From IMG/VR virus record IMGVR_UViG_3300036857_000343, positions 1-27,151 of that record: a DNA stretch of 27,151 bases. One strand, written 5' to 3'. The translations under genes and the position numbers were made by a program. Source of the DNA: a virus. The notes under the pieces are model-generated. The model was not told the origin of the DNA. It did no database searches and saw only the letters and a list, made by a program, of their open reading frames with translations. Shown here piece after piece: positions 1 through 7,359 of this stretch (position 1 is the first letter of the stretch; every line of letters begins with the position of its first letter).

Positions 1-127
1 CCTTAGTGTCCGAAATGAACCGGACTACGATTTCAGGGTTACCGGCCATTACTTACGTCTCCGGGCCTCCCGGTTCCGTTGGCGTATCTCTCGGTTGGCG
101 TATTCGATGAACGCCCGCCGTTCGGCG
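1..127. repeat. Terminal direct repeat, left copy
   Basis: Bases 1-127 are identical to 27025-27151. Joining the two copies gives a 27,024-bp circle and keeps the tape measure and chaperone frames intact across the junction. The length of 127 matches a common assembler k-mer, so this is most simply the overlap of a circular or circularly permuted genome and not a biological terminal repeat. Bases 1-49 are the start of the tape measure gene, which is complete in the right-hand copy. Confidence 0.97.
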
Positions 128-159
128 GCGGAGAGGGCGTCTACGTCCCTGGGTGTCAT
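49..159 (-). CDS. 36-residue ORF between chaperone and tape measure (gpT-like frame)
   Basis: Begins MTPRDVDALSAAERRAFIEY and ends in a strongly basic, Arg-rich helix. It starts in an ATGA overlap with the stop of the upstream tail assembly chaperone and stops in a TAATG overlap with the tape measure start. In siphoviruses this slot holds the second half of the chaperone pair, usually made as a -1 frameshift fusion. This frame is -1 relative to the chaperone, and a GGGGGA run (164-159) lies immediately before the chaperone stop. It may therefore be made by frameshift, by coupled reinitiation, or both. It is short for a gpT part. The position argues for tape-measure chaperoning, but there is no sequence-level proof. 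Confidence 0.6.
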   Translation of the reverse strand: MTPRDVDALSAAERRAFIEYANREIRQRNREARRRK

Positions 160-494
160 CCCCCAGAATCGGCAGAATGCGGCGAGCTCTCGGAGAGCTC
201 GGGCCTCGTAGGGTCCGGTTCCTCGATAGCGATACGGATTACTACGTCGTCCATATCATCGAGGGCCACCTCATAGCCGTCCCGGCGGAGCATGAGCCAG
301 GCGGAGACCACGAATTTTTCATCGTCCGCCTCGTCCGCGGTGATGGAGCTCCAGGAGCGGCCGAACGTCTCTCGGACCATTCGGAGCTCTCGGGGCGTAA
401 ACGCCACCTCGAGCTCGTCCGCCCGGAGGAGAACCTCCGCGGGGAGCGGCCGGCTACTCGGGCTCGAGCTAAAGGTTTTCAGGGGCTCGGCCAA
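156..494 (-). CDS. Tail assembly chaperone (gpG-like), TTG start
   Basis: A 112-residue acidic protein directly upstream of the tape measure, the invariant position of siphovirus tail assembly chaperones. These bind the tape measure and help recruit tail tube subunits. The core around residues 32-85 (FTPRELRMVRETFG, then an acidic stretch, then FVVSAWLMLRRDGYEV) resembles actinophage chaperones. The start is TTG: the AGGAG 8 nt upstream fits it, and no in-frame ATG does. The gene overlaps the upstream gene by 16 nt. The stop TGA directly follows GGGGGA, a possible -1 slip site leading into the 36-residue ORF at 49-159. Function is inferred mainly from position. Confidence 0.68.
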   Translation of the reverse strand: MAEPLKTFSSSPSSRPLPAEVLLRADELEVAFTPRELRMVRETFGRSWSSITADEADDEKFVVSAWLMLRRDGYEVALDDMDDVVIRIAIEEPDPTRPELSESSPHSADSGG

Positions 495-868
495 TTCATG
501 GCTCCTATCTCTCGTCTGGCCGCCTTTTCGCCGGCGACCACTAGGAGCGGCTCCGAGTCCATGGCGGCGGGGTAGAGGAAATTTCCGGTGGGGTTATGCG
601 GCCATCCGCGGCCGCCGTACTCCTCGTATTGGGCGTAGGGGACGCCATCGCCCATTCCTACGAGGGCGTTTCCGCCTCGTTCCTGGGTGGTGACGGAGGC
701 GGCGGTTCGGCCGGTGCGACGGTGGAGGGAGCCTCGAACCTTGGCGGCGGCCTGGTCCGCCACGCCGAGAAACTCTTTCCCGGCCTCGTCATCGATTCGA
801 TGGGCCAGGGTCAGAGTGCCGGCGAATAGCTCGGCGAATCCCTCCACCTCTACGCGGTCCCCGGCCAC
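479..868 (-). CDS. HK97 gp10-like head-tail / tail completion protein
   Basis: A 129-residue protein with the hallmark of gp10-like neck proteins in its second half: VPYAQYEEYGGRGWPHNP around residues 77-94, followed by FLYPA, the conserved end in which the protein is dimensioned to the neck ring. The N-terminal half is helical (EGFAELFAGTLTLAHRIDDE). Translation starts at a GTG that abuts the stop of the major tail protein (TAG then GTG). This type of protein normally precedes the tail tube gene; here it follows it. It probably joins the connector to the tail terminator in the mature virion. Confidence 0.68.
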   Translation of the reverse strand: MAGDRVEVEGFAELFAGTLTLAHRIDDEAGKEFLGVADQAAAKVRGSLHRRTGRTAASVTTQERGGNALVGMGDGVPYAQYEEYGGRGWPHNPTGNFLYPAAMDSEPLLVVAGEKAARREIGAMNWPSP

Positions 869-1381
869 CTAGGCGGCTTTCTTGGCGGTGTCCTCGCCTC
901 GCATAGCGGCCGCGGTGGGCGTCGTAATGTGCTTTACCGGCGGGGCGTCCAGGCTCCACTCGAGCTCCACCTCGGAGGCGTCCCCGGCGTCCCCGTTAAT
1001 GGGGGAGTACGGCTGGGGGATGACGTTCCCGGTCCAAACGGGGTTATCGTCGCCCACCGGAATCCCCTTGTAGCCCTGGACGGCGAATGGGATGGCGGCG
1101 CCGCCGGCGGCCTCGGAGGCGGCGAGGGCCTGGGAGAGAACGTCCTCGGTGGCGTCCGTATCGAAGGACTGTACGAGGGTGGCTACGAGGGACCATTTCA
1201 CGGTTCCCGGATAGTCCTTCGAGCCGCACATCGTATCCACGGTGGTAGTGGAGACGTCCGGCGAGAGCTCGATATGGGAGGTAACGCAGGCGAGCTCCTT
1301 TAGGGCGGCGTAGGCGTCGGACGGGGTGACGCCGAGCTTAAGGCTCGCATCCGTCAAAATCAGAGGCTTGGGTTCGGCCAT
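869..1381 (-). CDS. Major tail (tube) protein
   Basis: A 170-residue protein starting MAEPKPLILTDASLKLGV, with a beta-rich body containing VKWSLVATLVQSF and a C-terminal EVELEWSLDAPPVKHITTPT. That is the pattern of siphovirus tail tube proteins, in which a beta-sandwich subunit stacks in hexameric rings. A strong Shine-Dalgarno sequence, AGGAGGAG, sits about 4 nt before the ATG at 1381; most neighbours rely on coupling, so this suits a highly expressed structural gene. It lies between a tail-terminator-like gene and a gp10-like gene. A lambda-like C-terminal Ig domain is not apparent. Confidence 0.72.
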   Translation of the reverse strand: MAEPKPLILTDASLKLGVTPSDAYAALKELACVTSHIELSPDVSTTTVDTMCGSKDYPGTVKWSLVATLVQSFDTDATEDVLSQALAASEAAGGAAIPFAVQGYKGIPVGDDNPVWTGNVIPQPYSPINGDAGDASEVELEWSLDAPPVKHITTPTAAAMRGEDTAKKAA

Positions 1382-1391
1382 GGTTCTCCTC

Positions 1392-1796
1392 CTAGAGGGT
1401 GACGGGAACGCGGAAAACCATCCGGGCTCCGAGGTATGGGACGCCGCCGATATCGAACCGGCGTGGCGCATAGAAGGAATCCGGCGGCCAGGCGTTCTCG
1501 TCCTGGGTTAGCCGGCCGATGGTGAACGAAACGAGCTCCTCGAGCCTGGTCATTCCGGGGCCCGGTTCTACTCTCGAGGCCACGGCGAGAACCTCGAACC
1601 TGGCCTCCCAGAGGCCATAACCGTTCCCCATTCCCACGCTCTGGGCCTCGAGGAACGGGTCCGTCCAGAGGAGGAGGAGCGCCGGCGGGTGGAGGGCGTC
1701 CACGACGTCTAGGAGAACCTCGGGGTCCGAGTCGGCGGCCGGCTCGAGGGCGGCGGCGGCCGCGGCCCTCACCTCCTCGAGGCGGAGGGCTCCCAT
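1392..1796 (-). CDS. Tail terminator-like minor head-tail protein
   Basis: A 134-residue protein beginning MGALRLEEVRAAAAAALEP. The middle has a hydrophobic strand (ALLLLWTDPFLE) and a YGLWEARFEVLAVASRVEP segment, and it ends in MVFRVPVTL. The helix-then-beta-sheet pattern with a W-x-x-x-F-E-V-L strand fits tail terminator (gpU/gp11-like) proteins, which cap the tube and fix its length. The start codon overlaps the upstream stop as TAATG. The call rests on pattern and gene order between connector and tube, not on catalytic residues. Confidence 0.5.
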   Translation of the reverse strand: MGALRLEEVRAAAAAALEPAADSDPEVLLDVVDALHPPALLLLWTDPFLEAQSVGMGNGYGLWEARFEVLAVASRVEPGPGMTRLEELVSFTIGRLTQDENAWPPDSFYAPRRFDIGGVPYLGARMVFRVPVTL

Positions 1797-2515
1797 TAGG
1801 CGATTCCCCACTGGCGTTTCTGCGGGGTGAGGGTGGCGGCGTGGCGGGCGAATCCGTCCCGCGGCGCCTGGAGGACGCCGGTTTGGTCGAATCCGATTAC
1901 GCCGAACGCGGCATCGTTGGCTTTCCACCATTCCACGCCGCGGAGGAGGTTTACGCGGTTGAGTAGCCCTGTTTCCGGGGACGGGATGGGCTCCTCTACC
2001 TCGGTTACGGTGCCGGCGTCATAGACCACGCCGTCCTCGAGGGCCATGGGGCCGCCGAGGTAGTCCGCGGGGACGAGGACCCAGGAGCCGTTATCCGTTA
2101 CGGCGGCGGTGACGGTGAGGAACGCCTGTTGGCCGTCCCCGGAAATGATGATGGTCCCGCCGGCGGCGAGCTCGAATAGCCCGGACCTATCGTTTCCCTC
2201 CGAGTCCGTTACGGAGAAGGCGAGCTCGGCCACGTTCGCCGGCGAGACCTTATCGGCTCGGAATCCGCCGGGGCCTGGGTCCGCCATAACGTTCGAGGAC
2301 GAGAAAACGAACGGCGCCGAGACGATGACGGAGAGGTGAGTCCCCGGCTCCTCGAGGTACTGGCCGGCGGGGGCCGCCGCTCCCACCGGCCAGTCTATTT
2401 CGTGGTCGATTTCCTCGGCCGCGGCGTCTAGACACCGCTGGAGGGCGTCCTGGTTCTCCGCGGTGACTCGGACGCGGAGGGCCGCGGCGAGTTCCTCAAC
2501 CGTGGCGTAGCTCAC
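1796..2515 (-). CDS. Head-tail connector (gp6/gp15-like) with extra beta domain
   Basis: A 239-residue protein translated from an ATGA overlap with the capsid gene stop. The first 45 residues (YATVEELAAALRVRV, then DALQRCLDAAAEEIDHEI) are the helical adaptor module of gp6-like connectors, which sit under the portal. The C-terminal part (VNLLRGVEWWKANDAAFGV) restores that helical fold. Between them, roughly residues 60-180, is a long beta-rich stretch with repeated Val/Thr strands. Typical connectors are 100-120 residues, so about half of this protein looks like an insertion, perhaps an exposed decoration on the neck. Confidence 0.65.
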   Translation of the reverse strand: MSYATVEELAAALRVRVTAENQDALQRCLDAAAEEIDHEIDWPVGAAAPAGQYLEEPGTHLSVIVSAPFVFSSSNVMADPGPGGFRADKVSPANVAELAFSVTDSEGNDRSGLFELAAGGTIIISGDGQQAFLTVTAAVTDNGSWVLVPADYLGGPMALEDGVVYDAGTVTEVEEPIPSPETGLLNRVNLLRGVEWWKANDAAFGVIGFDQTGVLQAPRDGFARHAATLTPQKRQWGIA

Positions 2516-3783
2516 TTCTTAGCCGTACCTCCAGCCTCGGCGAACGCCATCGGCGGGACGGTGATTTTCCCGGCGGCCGCCGGCTCCATGAGCTCGGCGG
2601 CGAACGCTCCGACTACGCCCACCTCGAAACCGGCGATGGACGGCTCTACGGCCCGGAGCTCCACCGGGGCGCCGGCCGTCTCGGCGGTGAGGAGGGCCGA
2701 GGAGTCGTAGATGTAGGCGGTCCCGTCGGCGAGGCTGGGCGAGATAACGAGGTTGAATCCGCCCACGTTCCCAGAGCCGGAGGTGAGGCTCCCGGAGCCG
2801 GCCGAGGCCAGAAAAACCGGGGAGACGTTCCCCACGAACGCCAGGAGGGAGTAGCCATCGGCCACGCTCATCCCGAGGGTGTCCGGCCGCCGGCGTGTAT
2901 CGGTGTAGATAGCCGCGGCGACGTCGGCGGCGGCGGCCAGGAATTTCGCCAGGTCCACCGGAGCGGTGATGACAACGGGGGCGGCTGGAGCGGTGGCGAG
3001 CTCGGCGGCGGTGGCGTTCTCCGTCTGGGCGGCGTATGCCTCGGCCGCCAGGTCGAACCAGAGGGAGAGGGCGTCCGGATTGGACCACGCAATGTCCTGC
3101 CATGAGAGGTCCCCGGCGCCGCCGTAGACCTTGGCCGTTGCCTCCACCATGGCCACGGTCATTTTCTGCGAGGGGAGCTCGGTTTTCTCGGCCGTTTGCT
3201 CGCCGACGATGGGCCTCTGGGTGATTTTCGGATAGGTGACCTTCCCGGCGGTGAGGCCGATTTGGCGGCTCGCCTGGACGAGTGGCCTCGCCTTGTCGAT
3301 TACATCGATGATTTGGGCGAGGTGCTGGTTCGGCAGGAGCCCAGGGATATCGGCCGTGAGCGTGTTGGCTACGGCCCTGGTGAGGCGTTCCTGGGCCTGT
3401 TCTCGAGCTCCGGGGCCGGCCCGGTTGGCGATTTTGTCAAACCGGCAAATGAGCTCGTCGCGGGCGAACTGGGCGAACGTCCGGTAGACGGCCTCCTCCG
3501 GCGCTGGGGACGCCGCTGAGGGCGCCGGAGGCGCCGCGGGGAGTCCGGGCCTGGTGAGGACGGTCCGGGCGTCTCTGGCCCTCTCACGGGCCTCCTCGAG
3601 GTCTAGGAGCTCGCCGATTTGCGGCTCGAGCTCCTCGAGGCGGGCCCTCTGGCGGGTGATGAGTTCCCGTTCGGAGTCGGACGGGTCTCTCTCCTCGGAC
3701 TCGGCGGCGCCGAGGATGGAATCGATGGCCTCGTTTACCTGCTCTCGTTCGCTAACGAGACGCTGGAGAACGGCGTTCGGCAT
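2512..3783 (-). CDS. Major capsid protein, HK97 fold
   Basis: A 423-residue protein with the HK97 layout. An N-terminal coiled coil of about 70 residues (delta domain or scaffold; VSEREQVNEAIDSILGAAES onward) is followed by a Pro/Ala-rich linker near residues 100-117 where the prohead protease would cut, and then by the shell domain. Shell features include TYPKITQRPIVGEQTAEKTE with the E-loop region, the FDLAAEAYAAQTENA helix and the late AFEVGVVGAF-type strand. The start ATG (3783) has GGAGGG about 9 nt upstream. This gene has its own predicted promoter and an untranslated leader of about 128 nt, while its neighbours are translationally coupled. Confidence 0.9.
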   Translation of the reverse strand: MPNAVLQRLVSEREQVNEAIDSILGAAESEERDPSDSERELITRQRARLEELEPQIGELLDLEEARERARDARTVLTRPGLPAAPPAPSAASPAPEEAVYRTFAQFARDELICRFDKIANRAGPGAREQAQERLTRAVANTLTADIPGLLPNQHLAQIIDVIDKARPLVQASRQIGLTAGKVTYPKITQRPIVGEQTAEKTELPSQKMTVAMVEATAKVYGGAGDLSWQDIAWSNPDALSLWFDLAAEAYAAQTENATAAELATAPAAPVVITAPVDLAKFLAAAADVAAAIYTDTRRRPDTLGMSVADGYSLLAFVGNVSPVFLASAGSGSLTSGSGNVGGFNLVISPSLADGTAYIYDSSALLTAETAGAPVELRAVEPSIAGFEVGVVGAFAAELMEPAAAGKITVPPMAFAEAGGTAKK

Positions 3784-3911
3784 TCCCGTAATCCCTCCAT
3801 CCGTTACTAGTGGGCTACGGGGTGCCGGTGGCTAGGGCGCCGGCCGCGGAGGTGTCCGAGTTCTACCGGGGGTGTCCGCTGTTGGCCCTGGTATCCGGGG
3901 TGCCGTTCTAG
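3784..3911 (-). promoter_or_regulatory. Capsid mRNA leader with phased GGTGYCSG repeats
   Basis: No ORF was found in this gap between protease and capsid. On the plus strand it holds GGTGCCGG at 3821, GGTGTCCG at 3851 and 3871, GGTATCCG at 3890 and GGTGCCGT at 3899. The 3821, 3851 and 3871 copies are spaced by multiples of 10 bp. They lie just downstream of the predicted capsid transcription start, where bound protein could block or pause polymerase. Alternatively the repeats may structure the leader RNA. Confidence 0.45.
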
Positions 3912-3917
3912 GCGGCG

Positions 3918-3946
3918 AGGATACGCCTCCGGCTCTGGGCCGTCAA
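3918..3946 (-). promoter_or_regulatory. Sigma-70-type promoter for the capsid gene
   Basis: On the minus strand TTGACG (3946-3941) is followed by a 17-nt spacer and TATCCT (3923-3918), a near-consensus -35/-10 pair with optimal spacing. The -35 hexamer contains the stop codon of the protease gene (3945-3943). Predicted start is near 3911, leaving a leader of about 128 nt before the capsid ATG. Confidence 0.6.
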
Positions 3947-4536
3947 ACCCTCCTCACCTCGATCCCCACGGCCCGGAGCCGCTCGAGGTGAGGCTCCGGC
4001 GGCGGCTCTGGGAGCTCGAGCTCCCGGCGGAGGACGGTGGCGGAGCGAACCTGGGTGATGACGGCCCGGTCATACGCCGGCCGCCGGCAGAGGGAAACCT
4101 CCTCGAGGTGGCAGAGGTCCCGGACGATGGTTCCCTCCGCGGTTCGTTTCGGCGTCCCTCGGCGGAGCGGAACGAATCCCACGGAGAGCCCTGGGAGGAC
4201 GCCCTCCTCGATGAGCTCGAGGGCGTGGTCTCCGATGGGCCCGCCGAATACGCGGAACGAGCCGTAGAGGCCGGACGCCTCCTCGGAGAGCTCGAGGGCT
4301 CGGCCCACAATGTCCGTGAGGCCGTCGCGGTGCTCGAACCGGAGCTCTATCCGGGCCGGCGCTTTGAGGTTCCTGGTGAACGCTCCCACCTCGAAAACCT
4401 CGTAGTAGCGGCCGCGGCCGTCGTCTACCTCGGCGGCCTCCCCGTAGGGGACGGCGCATCCCTCGAGCGTTCGGCCGTCCGAGCTCCGTTCGAGCCGGAG
4501 CGGGAATGTCCGGTGGAGAATCTCCTCGGTGGTCAT
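3943..4536 (-). CDS. Prohead protease (HK97 family, peptidase S78)
   Basis: A 197-residue protein starting MTTEEILHRTFPLRLERS, with the U35/S78 fold. It has GCAVPYGEAAEV near residues 26-37, the catalytic His in RFEHRD (H69), the nucleophile Ser in LPGLSVGF (S118), and a later HLEEVSLCRRPAYDRA with the third acidic residue. It cleaves the capsid N-terminal delta domain during head maturation. The start is the ATG overlapping the portal stop as ATGA at 4536. A longer open frame runs upstream to 4956 but lies within the portal gene. Position between portal and capsid is canonical. Confidence 0.9.
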   Translation of the reverse strand: MTTEEILHRTFPLRLERSSDGRTLEGCAVPYGEAAEVDDGRGRYYEVFEVGAFTRNLKAPARIELRFEHRDGLTDIVGRALELSEEASGLYGSFRVFGGPIGDHALELIEEGVLPGLSVGFVPLRRGTPKRTAEGTIVRDLCHLEEVSLCRRPAYDRAVITQVRSATVLRRELELPEPPPEPHLERLRAVGIEVRRV

Positions 4537-5726
4537 CCGCGTATCACCTCCAGAGCGGGTGGCGCCGGCGCCGGCTGGGTCTCCGAGGTTTTGGCGCCTG
4601 GCGGTTCGTCGATGAGCTCGAGGGCCTCGCCGGCCTCGAGCGGTGGGAGGTCTAGGACGGCGGCCCGAACCTCGTTCTCGGTTACCACGCCTTTCTCGAG
4701 GAGCCCGGTCCAAACCTCCGCCTCGGTTTTGAGGTCTGGCCGGAGGAGAATCGAGGGGTCGAATTCCACCCAGGAGCCGCGGGGGAGCCAGGTGGAGAGG
4801 TGGGCGGCGATTCGGTGGGCGGATGGGTAGAGCTCCGTCCGCCACCAGGTCCCGAATAGCATTTCGGGGTTCGAGTAGTTCAGGCCGCCCGCTTGCTCCA
4901 TATTCAGCATGAACGCGGGAACGCCGAACGCCGCGGCTATCTGTTTCGAGTCCCATTCCCTCGTCTCGATTAGGGCCAGGTCCTTCGGATTAAACGCAAA
5001 TTCCTTGTAGGAGACGTCGGGCGGAATGACGGCCGGCGCCGCTCCTCGAGCGGCGGCCCTCGCCATCCACTGGCCCTGGAGCTCGGCCGCCTGCTCGGCG
5101 CTTAGCCGGCGGGCCGGCTGGAGGACGGCCCAGGGGATACCGCCGTTCGAGAACGTCTCGGCGGCGAACGATTCGGCGGCGGCCGCGGAGGCCACGTTCC
5201 CGGCGTAGCCCTCGAGGGCGGAGGTGCCGCGGAGGGCGCCGGTGGGGTTCCTCGAGATTTGGAGGACGTCCTCCTCCGGGAGGTAGCCGTCCGAGAGCCG
5301 GTAGCGGCGGCCGCCGCCTGGCGCCGCCTCCACGGTGACGGCGGCGGGGTCCACGACGGTGAACGTCTGGGGGTATCCCGTCTCGTAGCGGGAGGTGGCC
5401 CAAAGGAAAGCGTCCCCCCAGGCGTACATTCCGAAAACCGCTGCAAATACGGCGGAACCGATGCCGCCGGGGAACCATATGGGGTCTGGGTTCGAGACCC
5501 AGAGCGGCTCGTAGCCGCCACGGAACCGGAGCGGGAGCGTCGAGATTTGCTGGGCCACTAGCTGGAGGCATCGGGCCACGGTTCCGACTTTGGCCGCCAG
5601 GTACGGCGAGGCCCATAGCCCAGTCTCGAGGTAATAGCTAATCGAGGTGGGGTGGAGGCCGGCTAGGTCCGGGTCGAGAACGCTAGGCGCCGGTAGTGCA
5701 CGGCGCCGGAGGCGTGGACGGCGCAC
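4533..5726 (-). CDS. Portal protein (HK97 family)
   Basis: A 397-residue portal that forms the dodecameric DNA gate at one capsid vertex. Characteristic segments are LETGLWASPYLAAKVGTVAR with QLVAQQISTLPL in the N-terminal helices, EDVLQISRNPTGALRGTSAL in the wing region, and EWDSKQIAAAFGVPAFML with NYSNPEMLFGTWWRTEL in the stem and clip. The start is GTG at 5726; an in-frame TAG lies just upstream and an AAAGGTGG pair at 5740-5757 may act as a distant Shine-Dalgarno. It is the first gene of the leftward late operon, separated by only 39 bp from the divergent terminase. Confidence 0.88.
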   Translation of the reverse strand: MRRPRLRRRALPAPSVLDPDLAGLHPTSISYYLETGLWASPYLAAKVGTVARCLQLVAQQISTLPLRFRGGYEPLWVSNPDPIWFPGGIGSAVFAAVFGMYAWGDAFLWATSRYETGYPQTFTVVDPAAVTVEAAPGGGRRYRLSDGYLPEEDVLQISRNPTGALRGTSALEGYAGNVASAAAAESFAAETFSNGGIPWAVLQPARRLSAEQAAELQGQWMARAAARGAAPAVIPPDVSYKEFAFNPKDLALIETREWDSKQIAAAFGVPAFMLNMEQAGGLNYSNPEMLFGTWWRTELYPSAHRIAAHLSTWLPRGSWVEFDPSILLRPDLKTEAEVWTGLLEKGVVTENEVRAAVLDLPPLEAGEALELIDEPPGAKTSETQPAPAPPALEVIRG

Positions 5727-5765
5727 CGCTCGAGGCTACCACCTTTCCCACCTTTCCGATAGAGA

Positions 5766-7214
5766 ATGCGAGGAATGGCCTGGCAGACGGTTGACCGCTC
5801 CCTCTCGGCCAAGGGCCCGAAACGGGACCTCCGGCTTATCGAGACGCCGCCATGGGTTGGCTGGCGAACGAAATCGGAGAGCGCCAGGGCGATTCGCTGG
5901 GTGGAGAAATACCTCCCGGTCCCGGTTGGCCACGGCGCCGGCGAACCGATGAAACTCGCCGGTTTCCAGCGGGAAATCATCCGAACGCTCTACGATTCCC
6001 TCGCTACGTTCGTCTCGATTCCGGCGGCGAACGGGAAATCCACGCTCCTTGCCGGCGCCGCCATCGAACGGCTCTGCCGAGGGGACGCCTACGCCGAGGT
6101 GGACGTCCTCGCCACGAAACGAGAACAGGCCGCCATCGTGGTAGAGACGGCGAAACGGTTCGTCGAGCTCTCGCCGATGCTCGCCGAGCTCTGCGTCTGG
6201 TACGCCAACCCTGGCATCCTCGAGTTTCGGCCCACCGGCTCGAGGCTCGCCGCCCATCCCGCCAGGCTCTCGAGCCTCCAGGGCCTAAATTTCTCGCTCG
6301 CCATCGTGGACGAGGTGGGGTTCTCCGCCGATGAGCTCATCGAGGCCCTGATAGCTCGCCTCGCCAAACGCCCGGACGCCCGCCTCATCGGCATCGGGAC
6401 CCCAGGGTTCGAGCCGAATATCCTCCACCGAATCCGGGAGGAGCATCTAGCCGGCGAGCTCCCCAGCGGCGTCTCCTATCTCGAATGGTCGGCGCCCGCC
6501 GGCGCCGAGCTCATGGACCGCCGAGCGTGGCGCCAGGCGAATCCGGGGATAGCCGCCGGCTTTATGAACGAGACGGCCCTCGGCGTCCAGGCGGAGCTCA
6601 TGCCGGAGGCCACGTTCCGGACCTACCACCTCGGCCAATGGGTGGAACAGGCCGCCGGATGGCTCCCGCCCGGAGCGTGGGCGGCCTGTCCCATGGCGCC
6701 ATCGCCGCCGGACGGCGCCGAGGTGGTTATCGCCGTCTGGGGAACCTACAAACGGACCTTGGCTATCGAGGCGGCCGCCCTGGACGGCTCCGTTTTCCAC
6801 GTTTGGGCGGCCGAGGCTCCCTCCGACGAACAGGTGGCCCGCGTCCTCGAGCTCTGCCTGGACCGCTGGGAGGTCCGCGAAATCACCTATCCCTCGAGGA
6901 TTCGGAGCCGCCTGTTCGGCGAGCTCGGCCGCCAGGGAATGCCGCTCGAGCCGTGGGGCGGCGGCGCCGAGCTCGAGGCCCAGTCGGCGAACGAGCTCTA
7001 CCGGGCCGTCCTCGAGGGCCGGATAGCCCACGACCACGACGGCCTAGTGGAAACGCATATGGACTCGGTGGCCGCCCGAACCGCGGTGGACGGTTCCCTC
7101 CGCCTCTCCCAACCCGAGGACGGCCGGCCCACCGATGCGGCGTTCGCCGTCCGGGCGGCGTGGTGGCGGGCGTTCGAGCTCGCCGGCGAACCGGGGGCCC
7201 TCGCCATTTACTAG
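5766..7214 (+). CDS. Terminase large subunit, orphaned on the plus strand
   Basis: A 482-residue packaging motor. The ATPase domain has a variant Walker A, PAANGKST (residues 86-93), without the usual Arg/Lys in front of NGKS, a coupling LATKREQA segment, and Walker B LAIVDEVGF with D182/E183. The C-terminal half has the RNase H-like outline, but the first strand reads VVIAVWGTYKR with Trp325 where the catalytic Asp is expected, and the second reads ITYPSRI where YDP is usual. The third Asp (D457 in RPTDAAFAV) remains. Alternative starts are ATG 5766 or ATG 5775. It is the only structural-module gene on this strand, and no small subunit is recognisable beside it. Confidence 0.85.
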   Translation: MRGMAWQTVDRSLSAKGPKRDLRLIETPPWVGWRTKSESARAIRWVEKYLPVPVGHGAGEPMKLAGFQREIIRTLYDSLATFVSIPAANGKSTLLAGAAIERLCRGDAYAEVDVLATKREQAAIVVETAKRFVELSPMLAELCVWYANPGILEFRPTGSRLAAHPARLSSLQGLNFSLAIVDEVGFSADELIEALIARLAKRPDARLIGIGTPGFEPNILHRIREEHLAGELPSGVSYLEWSAPAGAELMDRRAWRQANPGIAAGFMNETALGVQAELMPEATFRTYHLGQWVEQAAGWLPPGAWAACPMAPSPPDGAEVVIAVWGTYKRTLAIEAAALDGSVFHVWAAEAPSDEQVARVLELCLDRWEVREITYPSRIRSRLFGELGRQGMPLEPWGGGAELEAQSANELYRAVLEGRIAHDHDGLVETHMDSVAARTAVDGSLRLSQPEDGRPTDAAFAVRAAWWRAFELAGEPGALAIY

Positions 7215-7231
7215 CGGGTCTATCCTCGAGG

Positions 7232-7318
7232 GGAGCGGCGCCGCGGGCCCTCCGCATATCTCCCCAGGGCCCTAAGCGTGGGCGTCGGCCGCGGCTAACC
7301 CATCGCCGGCGCCGCTCC
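7232..7318. terminator. Nested inverted repeats between convergent transcription units
   Basis: GGAGCGGCGCCG (7232-7243) is exactly reverse-complementary to CGGCGCCGCTCC (7307-7318). Inside it GGGCCCT (7245-7251) pairs with AGGGCCC (7266-7272). The region 7215-7359 holds no convincing gene and lies where the rightward terminase unit and the leftward early operon end face to face. A bidirectional transcription terminator is the likeliest role. No T-tract follows either stem, so a Rho-type end, a packaging-recognition site or a replication end point are alternatives. Confidence 0.45.
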
Positions 7319-7359
7319 TCGTCCGGCCGGATTCTCCCCCATGGCCGGAGCTCGAACCA

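Noticed and set aside
3988-4830. 280-codon plus-strand open frame
   Set aside because: Antisense shadow of the protease and portal genes, both identified by family motifs; no start signal or operon context.
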